From the NCBI GenBank assembly GCA_018432645.1, contig JAHDSP010000384.1, forward strand, positions 1 to 5,347: DNA of 5,347 bases, given 5' to 3'. The translations under genes were made by a program, and so were the position numbers. Positions 1-5,347 of the stretch are shown one piece after another (position 1 is the first letter of the stretch; each line of letters starts with the position of its first letter). Below the pieces are notes generated by a model. The model made no database searches. It was not told where the DNA came from and saw only the letters and a program-made list of their open reading frames with translations. This DNA is from Bacteroidales bacterium. Lineage in GTDB: Bacteria; Bacteroidota; Bacteroidia; Bacteroidales; DTU049.

Positions 1-896
1 AAACAATTTGATTTGGCTATCAATGATATGAATATGGCAATTAAATTAGATCCTAAAAATGAAAACGCTTACAACATTAGAGGTATTTGTTATTATAATT
101 TAGAAAAATTCGATTTAGCTATTAAAGATTTTAATAAAGCTATTAAAATAAATCCTAATTATAGCAGTGCTTATTTGAATAGAGGCATGGCATATTATTA
201 TATTAGTGAATATGAAAAAGCATTACAAGATCTCACTCAAGCTATTAAATTGGATCCTGAATATCTAGATGCATACTATAATAGAGGATCTATATTAAAT
301 GCATTAGAGCAATATATTTTGGCAATAAATGATTTTAATAAAGTGATAGAATTAGATCCTAATGATATAGATGGATATCTCATGAGAGCTATTACATATA
401 GAAATTCTGGAGATTATAGTAATGCTATTAAAGATTTTACTAAGTGCATCGAAATGGACTCTACAGCTGCTTATATATATTATCATAGAGCTATCGCTTA
501 TCGTTTTTCTAAAGATTATGATAATGCTCTAGACGACCTTAACAAAGCAATAGACTTATATCCAGATAATTATTTAGCATATAATATGCTCGGAAATATT
601 TATTTTGACCAGGAACAGTATGATGTCGCTCTAAAATATTATCAAAAAGCAATCGAGCTTAATCCAGACTATGTAGTAGCTTATTACTTGCGCAGTTAAC
701 CTGGCTTTTACCACTCCTATAGCTTAATCCAGACTATGTAGTAGCTTATTATAATGTTGCTAATATTTATTATGAACAAGGTAATTATTCTGCTGCTAAA
801 AGTTATTTTAATAAAATTGTACTTTTAGATCCTAATGGACCTTATGGCAAAGAAGCTATAAAAGTTTTGAATAATCTTAAAAATATAGGATATTAA
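1..896 (+). pseudogene. TPR-repeat protein, 5'-partial, frameshifted near its 3' end
   Basis: The gene is open from the left edge in the frame of base 1, so its true start lies outside the window; the TTG at 13 is only an internal leucine codon. It encodes a partial TPR followed by six complete 34-residue TPR units with the usual pattern (AYxxRGxxYY...YxxAIxDFNKAIxLxPxx). The seventh unit is interrupted at AYY, and the frame stops at 697-699. Reading resumes in the third frame from about 723 and runs to a TAA at 894-896, giving the rest of that TPR and a tail ending LLDPNG...LNNLKNIGY. This closely resembles the end of the next gene (LSLDPKG...LNLLKNLGY). Deleting 65 bp restores one continuous frame of 276 codons from the edge, so the original gene was very likely intact. 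TPRs are protein-protein interaction scaffolds; the partner is unknown. The break is either a real mutation that shortens the protein or an assembly error. It lies 24 bp before the paralogous gene, probably in the same operon. Confidence 0.85.
656..751. repeat. 31-bp exact direct repeat flanking a 34-bp foreign-looking insert
   Basis: Bases 656-686 and 721-751 are identical over 31 bp (both begin AGCTTAATCC and end GTAGCTTATTA). Between them, 687-720 is 34 bp with 16 G/C, clearly richer than the surrounding gene, and it shows no similarity to the TPR coding pattern. The period is 65 bp, which is not a multiple of three, so the unit shifts the frame and exposes the stop at 697-699. The insert carries no terminal inverted repeats that I can see. 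A 31-bp duplication is longer than most insertion-sequence target duplications. It could be a repair-associated duplication with filler DNA, or two reads or contigs joined across a shared 31-base overlap. Confidence 0.9.
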
Positions 897-920
897 TTTT
901 TTATTTTAATTAGGAATATT

Positions 921-2789
921 ATGAAAAATTTATTTAGGTTTAATTTAATTATTAGTGTTTTTGTCATTTTTACCTTGCCCATGAGTGCACAAAATCACGA
1001 TTATACAGTAGATGATGGCATTAGCCTAATACAAGCTAATAATTATGACTCTGCTATTATTATTTTAGACAAAATTATTGATAAAGATTCTACTAATATT
1101 TTAGCTCTATTTTGGAAAGCTTATGCTCTAGATATAGTAAATCGTGATAATGAAGCTATTAATTGTTATAATAAAATTTTATCGATTAATCCAAATCATT
1201 TGCCTGCCATGGTTTATAAATGTAGTGTAGAAAAAGAAATTGCTGATGATAAATTTTCTAATAAATGCTTTAAAAAAGCTATCTCCATTAAACCAGTTGA
1301 TTATTTAGATTATCTATCTCGTGGATTGGCTTATTATAATTTAAAAAATTATCAAAATGCTTTGAATGATTATAATAAAGCCATAGAGTTACGTCCTGAT
1401 TTTGCTTATACTTATATGCTAAAATCCAATGTTTTTTTAGAAAATAATAATTATGATTCAGCACTGGTTTGTGTAGATAAGCTATTAAATATAAATCCTT
1501 ATTATATAAGAGGTTATATTTATAAAGGATATATTTATATGGAAAAAAATCAAGATGATGATGCTCTGAAATTTTTTAAAAAAGCTATTGAGCTGAATGA
1601 TACAGTATCAACCTTAAATTATCATATTGGATATATTTACTATAATAAATCGATTTATGATACTGCTGTAATTTTTCTAAATCGTGAACTAGAAATAAAT
1701 CCAAAGGATGTAAATTCATATTTTCTTATTAGTGATATATATTTGATTAATAATCAATTAGATAGTGCTATGAAGATCTATGAAATTATTTTAGAAATTG
1801 ATAGTAATAATGTTTGGGCATATGATGCTATTGGTAGGTTATATCATGAAAAATCACAAAATGATTCTGCTATAATTTATTATAATAAGGCTTTAGCTAT
1901 AGATCCACATAATGTATCGCCATATATTGATAAAGCAATTTCATATGCAGAAATGGGAGAATATGATTTAGCTCTAAATGAATATAAAAAAGCTATTAAA
2001 ATAAATCCCAAATTTTCTCAAATATATATAAATCGTGGGATATTTTATGGGGATTATATGAATAATTATGATAAAGCTATCAAAGATTTCAACAAAGTTA
2101 TCAGTTTAGATACTAGTAATTTTTTTGCTTATAACTTTCGTGGTTATTGTTATGCATCAAAAGGAGATATGAAAAAAGCTATTAATGATTTAAATAAAGC
2201 TATTATGCTAAAGCCAGATTATGCAGAAGCTTATTACCATAGAGCTCTTGTTCATTATACTTTAAATGAATATTTATTAGCTATTAATGACTGTAAAAAA
2301 GCTATTCAATATGATTCATTGAATGATTCTTATTATTTATTGAGAGGAAGTATTAATTTAGATTTCAATAAAGCAGATTTAGCCATAAGTGATTTTAATA
2401 AAGCAATAGAACTAAATCCTAATAATCCAATAAATTATCTGTATCGTGGTGCCTACTATCATTATATTGAAGAATATGAGTTAGCTATCGAAAATTATTT
2501 AAAAGTTATAGAATTGGATTCTACTTATTATTTGGCTTATATTAATTTGACAGATATTTATTATACTATTAATGATTATGATCAAGCTCTGAAATATATT
2601 AATCAAATTATTAATATGTATCCAGATATTGCAAGATCATATTACTATAGAGGAACTATTTTTTTGAATAATGGTGATTATGCCTCAGCAAAGCGAGATT
2701 TTGAGAAATTATTGTCTTTAGATCCTAAAGGTGATTATAGTAAATATGCTAAAGAAAAATTGAATCTCTTAAAAAATCTTGGATATTGA
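921..2789 (+). CDS. exported protein of 17 tandem TPR units
   Basis: This is a complete 622-residue protein. Residues 1-23 form a signal peptide: a basic start (MKN..R), a hydrophobic stretch (about 8-20), and a likely cleavage site at MSA|QN. There is no lipobox cysteine, so a soluble periplasmic or secreted product is expected. From about residue 27 to 604 the chain divides cleanly into 17 consecutive TPR units of 34 residues (unit 11 has one extra residue, unit 16 one fewer), with the alanines, aromatics and helix-breaking prolines of the family. A short tail ends LNLLKNLGY. No catalytic domain is present, so it should act as a solenoid scaffold that binds a partner; the partner cannot be read from the sequence. 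The ATG at 921 is chosen because it gives the signal peptide and follows the preceding gene's stop by 24 bp. There is no clear Shine-Dalgarno sequence, which is normal for Bacteroidota. It is probably co-transcribed with the upstream paralogue, since no promoter is visible between them. Confidence 0.93.
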   Translation: MKNLFRFNLIISVFVIFTLPMSAQNHDYTVDDGISLIQANNYDSAIIILDKIIDKDSTNILALFWKAYALDIVNRDNEAINCYNKILSINPNHLPAMVYKCSVEKEIADDKFSNKCFKKAISIKPVDYLDYLSRGLAYYNLKNYQNALNDYNKAIELRPDFAYTYMLKSNVFLENNNYDSALVCVDKLLNINPYYIRGYIYKGYIYMEKNQDDDALKFFKKAIELNDTVSTLNYHIGYIYYNKSIYDTAVIFLNRELEINPKDVNSYFLISDIYLINNQLDSAMKIYEIILEIDSNNVWAYDAIGRLYHEKSQNDSAIIYYNKALAIDPHNVSPYIDKAISYAEMGEYDLALNEYKKAIKINPKFSQIYINRGIFYGDYMNNYDKAIKDFNKVISLDTSNFFAYNFRGYCYASKGDMKKAINDLNKAIMLKPDYAEAYYHRALVHYTLNEYLLAINDCKKAIQYDSLNDSYYLLRGSINLDFNKADLAISDFNKAIELNPNNPINYLYRGAYYHYIEEYELAIENYLKVIELDSTYYLAYINLTDIYYTINDYDQALKYINQIINMYPDIARSYYYRGTIFLNNGDYASAKRDFEKLLSLDPKGDYSKYAKEKLNLLKNLGY

Positions 2790-2797
2790 TGCTAAAA

Positions 2798-2970
2798 ATG
2801 GTAACGGGGAGAAATGGTGACGAGGAGAGGGGGATATAGATGATAGGATATAGGTAATAGGTGATGGGTGATAAGTGATGAATGATGAATGATGGGATGA
2901 GGAGAAGCAAGATGAAATACATATTTATGCAGATTACTATGTGATAAGTGATGAATGATGGGATGAGGAG
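2798..2970. repeat. purine-rich heptanucleotide repeat tract in two blocks
   Basis: After the TPR gene the sequence becomes strongly G/A-rich on the + strand. At 2798-2812 and 2814-2828 there are two 15-mers differing at two positions (ATGGTAACGGGGAGA-like). From 2833 to 2902 the sequence falls into ten consecutive 7-bp units drifting from GATATAG through GTGATGG, GTGATAA and ATGATGA to GATGAGG. A second, shorter block at 2941-2970 repeats GTGATAA-GTGATGA-ATGATGG-GATGAGG-AG. It matches 2868-2904 exactly except that it lacks one ATGATGA unit. The two blocks are separated by 36 bp of ordinary sequence (2905-2940). The + strand is full of stops in all frames, so it is not coding. Unit-number variation between the blocks suggests slippage. 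No function can be assigned; it is not a CRISPR array, because unit and spacer lengths are wrong. Confidence 0.85.
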
Positions 2971-3218
2971 TCCAGTAAGATATTAGATATAAATTAATTC
3001 ACAAATAAACTCAAAAATTTAAATTATCAGTGTTAATTTGTTTAAATCTGTGGATGAAGTGTCAACATAAAACTAACAATAAAGAATTTGCTATACTACT
3101 ACACTTATATGTTTTATCAATTTTGTTCTATTAAAACTTATAATTCAGTATTTTAATTGTTGAGGATATTTATTTTGGGTAATGATTTTTAGATTTTTTA
3201 AAAAAAATTATAAAATAT
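2971..3218. other. AT-rich intergenic stretch, no gene seen
   Basis: This is the spacer between the heptamer tract and the tRNA promoter. All frames on both strands are broken by frequent stops, and no open frame has a recognisable protein. There is no GC-rich hairpin followed by a T-run that would serve as a terminator for the TPR gene. The only inverted sequences are weak AT-only ones, such as the ACAAAT/ATTTGT pair near 3001 and 3036 and the T-run/A-run near 3195-3208. I see no further feature. Confidence 0.6.
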
Positions 3219-3249
3219 TTTGTCAATTAAAAAATTATTTATAATTTTG
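3219..3249 (+). promoter_or_regulatory. Bacteroidota-type promoter for the initiator tRNA
   Basis: TTTG at 3219-3222 is followed after 19 bp by TAATTTTG at 3242-3249. This fits the Bacteroidota primary sigma-factor consensus (TTTG near -33, TAnnTTTG near -7) exactly. The predicted start of transcription falls around 3255-3257, only a few bases before the tRNA at 3261. The perfect match in both boxes and the position immediately upstream of an RNA gene make this the best promoter in the window, and it supports the phylum assignment. Confidence 0.75.
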
Positions 3250-3260
3250 CAAAATAATAT

Positions 3261-3332
<72 letters not shown>

Positions 3333-3343
3333 CTAATTATATT

Positions 3344-4927
3344 TCACAAAGCCAGATTAAATTCTTTTGGACTTTTTACCACATATTTTATTGAAGTTTT
3401 AACGGTAGCATTTGGTTGTATTGTATACCTCCAAGTAACTATTTTAGTATCTGGATCTATTTTGCCATTACCTACTTCTATATCGGTAACTTCTATTTCT
3501 TTTTGTTGAGAAATTGGTAATTGATCTTCGATAATTATCTCGATAGGATATTTTTTATTATTTCTTACTGTTATTTCAAAAGCTCTATTATACTTCACTT
3601 TTGAACCAATAATTTGTTTAGAAGTAGAGTCTTTTATCACATCTCTTTTTACTATTACACTTTTGTCTCTGCCAAGGGAAATCTGCATGGTGTCTTCTAC
3701 CTGATATGATGAGATATTTGTAATACCTACAAAGCTATTTTCATAATAAATATTAGCTTCGCCATTTAAGAAATAATTTTTGCCCCAATCATAAATATTT
3801 GCTATCAAAAAAGCATCAGGATCTACCTTTGGAGCAGTGTAATACAAATATTTTGCTGGCATTTCATAAGATTGAATATTAACTAATTTTCCCCGATAAG
3901 AAGGCACATCTATTCTAGCTTCTAAAGTGTATTCCATCGATATAGGCGTCTCAGAGCTCATTGCCATCATAGTAGTAGCAGATTGTTCAGAATATTCATA
4001 TATAACTTTATCTTCCATTAACATTACTCCTGCAGCTGGGAGTTTATTTGCTCTTCCTAAATACCTTTGAGGAGTATAAACACTGAGATACCATGGATAC
4101 AATTGAGGTTTTTGCTGAGAAATGGTAGGATTAGAACTGCTAAGAATGATTTTAGTATTTTGCCAATTTTCGCCAGTAGTTTGATTGATTTTTCCTTTTA
4201 ATAATAAAGTTATTGGTTTATTTAAATCTGTAAATCTGATGTCATAGCTTGGTATCCATGAGGCATAATTAGTAAAATAAGTTACATATAGTTTACCTGT
4301 AGTAGCTTTGTCTGCATAAATATTTATCGATATTTCTCCTACGGGACGTTTGGCAATATTTTCATATTCAGATAACTGATTTTGGATTTTATTAATAATC
4401 AGCTGCAAATCTCTATTTTGATAACTTAATTCTAAAGATTTTGTTTTAATTTCTAACAATCTATTATGAAAAAAATCAGCAGCTTTAATAAGCTCAGTTA
4501 CATTAGTGCCATTTTGAGTGCCACCGATAGTTTTATTAGCTTTTATCATAGCTTCTTCATCTGCATATACTTGTAGATATGCATTATTCTGATCTAGTTT
4601 GTTTTGTAAAAGTTTTAGAGAATCTTTAAGAACCTGATATTTAGGATCATTTTCATAATTTGATAGATAATTTATTGAAGTGTTTACTGTTTGTATAATA
4701 AAATCTCCTTGCCCTTTCACAGTAACGGTTTTAGGATCTAAATCATTTGGTAGGTTAGTTAGTATTATTTTATTATCACCTTTGGATAAAGTTAAATTAC
4801 CAATTCTTGTGATCTGTGCTCCATTCAGAAATACTTTAGCCTCATCAATAGTAGTATTTATTTTAGTAATATTTTGACTAAAAGCCATTATAGGAATGAC
4901 AAATAATATTAAAACAATTTTTCTCAT
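3344..4927 (-). CDS. MuiA-like exported protein (DUF4140/DUF4139)
   Basis: A complete 527-residue protein of the family annotated as 'mucoidy inhibitor MuiA' or DUF4139-containing; its biochemical role is not established. A signal peptide covers residues 1-17 with cleavage at AFS|Q, so the protein is exported. Residues about 25-85 match the DUF4140 pattern (an A-x-V-F-L-N-G-A-Q-I-T-R strand, then L-S-K-G-x-N and L-P-x-x-L-D-P). Residues about 95-190 are a charged, probably coiled-coil helical segment. From about 210 to the end lies DUF4139, with its hallmark ASWIPSYDIR (222-231), QTTGENW (249-255) followed by LSSSNP, a variable middle, and a C-terminal beta-rich part. Length is ordinary for the Bacteroidota members. 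The ATG at 4925-4927 gives the signal peptide directly. The gene converges on the tRNA, its stop lying 11 bp from the tRNA's 3' end with no terminator between them. Upstream it is divergent from cas6. Confidence 0.9.
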   Translation of the reverse strand: MRKIVLILFVIPIMAFSQNITKINTTIDEAKVFLNGAQITRIGNLTLSKGDNKIILTNLPNDLDPKTVTVKGQGDFIIQTVNTSINYLSNYENDPKYQVLKDSLKLLQNKLDQNNAYLQVYADEEAMIKANKTIGGTQNGTNVTELIKAADFFHNRLLEIKTKSLELSYQNRDLQLIINKIQNQLSEYENIAKRPVGEISINIYADKATTGKLYVTYFTNYASWIPSYDIRFTDLNKPITLLLKGKINQTTGENWQNTKIILSSSNPTISQQKPQLYPWYLSVYTPQRYLGRANKLPAAGVMLMEDKVIYEYSEQSATTMMAMSSETPISMEYTLEARIDVPSYRGKLVNIQSYEMPAKYLYYTAPKVDPDAFLIANIYDWGKNYFLNGEANIYYENSFVGITNISSYQVEDTMQISLGRDKSVIVKRDVIKDSTSKQIIGSKVKYNRAFEITVRNNKKYPIEIIIEDQLPISQQKEIEVTDIEVGNGKIDPDTKIVTWRYTIQPNATVKTSIKYVVKSPKEFNLAL

Positions 4928-4943
4928 ACGATTATATTTTTGG

Positions 4944-4971
4944 TAAAATTACTTATAAAATATTAGATCAA
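4944..4971 (-). promoter_or_regulatory. possible promoter of the MuiA-like gene
   Basis: On the minus strand, TTG (4971-4969) is followed after 17 bp by TAATTTTA (4951-4944). This differs from the Bacteroidota -7 box TAnnTTTG only at the last base. It would start transcription about 10 nt before the ATG at 4927. In DNA this AT-rich such near matches arise by chance, so this is only the best candidate. Confidence 0.3.
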
Positions 4972-5000
4972 TTAAAATTTTTTTATTTAAAAAATTATAT

Positions 5001-5008
5001 TAGATTTG
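5001..5008 (+). promoter_or_regulatory. possible -7 box of the cas6 promoter
   Basis: TAGATTTG at 5001-5008 is a full match to the Bacteroidota -7 consensus TAnnTTTG on the + strand, inside the 130-bp divergent spacer. A -33 box is poor: TTTT at 4978-4981 sits at the expected 19-bp spacing in place of TTTG. Transcription would begin near 5015, giving a leader of about 43 nt before the cas6 ATG at 5058. Confidence 0.4.
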
Positions 5009-5057
5009 CATATTAAATAAATAAGATTGATTTAATATATTTTTTAATTAATTAATA

Positions 5058-5347
5058 ATGAGGTTTAAATTAATAATAAACATCGATAAATATAAACGTG
5101 GTAATATTATACCAATAAATTATCAATATGAATGCTCTGCAGTCATCTACAAGATATTATCTAAATCTGATGAGCAATTTTCTCAATGGTTGCACGATAA
5201 TGGATATAATGCTGATAAAAAGCTATTCAAGCTATTTACTTTTTCGAGACTAAAAATACCACAATATCGCATAATAAATGAATATATTAGAATAATATCA
5301 GACCACATAGAATGGCAGATTTCATTTATTCCCGAGATTAGCACACG
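5058..5347 (+). CDS. cas6: Cas6 CRISPR endoribonuclease, N-terminal part (runs off right edge)
   Basis: An open frame of 96 codons starts at ATG 5058 (an in-frame TAA at 5049-5051 rules out an earlier start) and continues past the window. The protein begins MRFKLIINIDKYKRG, followed by IPINYQYECSAVIYKIL, then FSQWLHDNGY, then KLFKLFTFSRLKIPQYRI. This is the typical first ferredoxin-like domain of the Cas6 family: an initial beta strand, the P-x-N-Y-x-Y turn, a helix, the L-H-x-x-G-Y motif and the conserved K-L-F-T-F-S strand. Tyr31 and His46 occupy the same numbered positions as catalytic Tyr31 and His46 of Pyrococcus Cas6; Lys54, Lys55 or Lys58 may stand for its catalytic lysine. Cas6 cuts pre-crRNA within the repeats to make guide RNAs for type I and III systems. 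The second domain and glycine-rich loop would lie outside the window. No Shine-Dalgarno is seen. The subtype cannot be told from here. Confidence 0.88.
   Translation, partial: MRFKLIINIDKYKRGNIIPINYQYECSAVIYKILSKSDEQFSQWLHDNGYNADKKLFKLFTFSRLKIPQYRIINEYIRIISDHIEWQISFIPEIST

Noticed and set aside
13..699. TTG at 13 as the true start of the first TPR gene
   Set aside because: The frame is open to the window edge and the codons before it (KQFD) continue a TPR helix, so the gene begins outside the window.
656..751. Insertion-sequence remnant or attachment site
   Set aside because: The 34-bp insert has no terminal inverted repeats and no transposase fragment, and 31 bp is too long for a usual target duplication; kept as an unexplained lesion.
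2749..2922. 57-codon minus-strand open frame starting with ATG at 2922 across the heptamer tract
   Set aside because: The pyrimidine-rich strand of the repeat simply lacks stop codons; the product is low-complexity and it overlaps the end of the TPR gene antisense.
2833..2970. Heptamer blocks considered as a CRISPR array, because cas6 is in the window
   Set aside because: Units are contiguous 7-bp direct repeats without 30-40 bp unique spacers, and the only gap is a single 36-bp interval between unequal blocks.
3001..3041. Weak inverted repeat ACAAAT/ATTTGT as a terminator
   Set aside because: It has six AT-dominated pairs with a loop of more than 20 nt and no following T-run, so it is expected by chance at this base composition.
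4680..4877. 65-codon + strand open frame inside the MuiA-like gene
   Set aside because: It is antisense to the well-supported DUF4140 coding region, has no family resemblance, and is a chance open frame.

Overview
The window comes from a very AT-rich bacterial genome (roughly 25-30% G+C by eye), most likely a member of Bacteroidota or a close relative. The evidence is: start codons without Shine-Dalgarno sequences, promoters that fit the Bacteroidota TTTG-N19-TAnnTTTG pattern (clearest before the tRNA), short signal peptides ending in S/A-Q, and a Bacteroidota-style MuiA-like (DUF4140/DUF4139) protein. This assignment is inferred; the window has no rRNA or other taxonomic marker.

Left part (1-2789, + strand): two tandem paralogous genes made almost entirely of 34-residue tetratricopeptide (TPR) repeats. 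The first enters from the left edge. Its frame is broken near the end by a 65-bp event: an exact 31-bp direct repeat flanking 34 bp of unrelated, GC-richer sequence. Removing those 65 bp restores a C-terminus that resembles that of its neighbour. The second gene is intact, begins 24 bp later, and encodes an exported protein of 17 TPR units. The two look like one transcription unit.

Middle (2790-3260): about 470 bp without a gene. The first part is a purine-rich heptanucleotide repeat tract of the GTGATGA type in two blocks. The rest is plain AT-rich DNA ending in a good promoter for an initiator tRNA (tRNA-fMet, CAU), which has an unusual U1-U72 end mismatch.

Right part (3344-5347): a complete minus-strand gene for an exported MuiA-like protein, convergent with the tRNA and ending 11 bp from it. 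A 130-bp divergent promoter region follows, and then the first 96 codons of a + strand gene that I recognise as cas6, the CRISPR crRNA-processing endoribonuclease. This gene runs off the right edge, so a CRISPR-Cas locus very probably lies just beyond the window. No CRISPR array or other cas gene is visible inside it.

Functionally there are three unrelated neighbourhoods: a TPR scaffold pair of unknown role, a housekeeping tRNA with an envelope protein, and the edge of a CRISPR-Cas system. Points most worth a second look are the cas6 start, the 65-bp lesion in the first TPR gene, and the heptamer tract.
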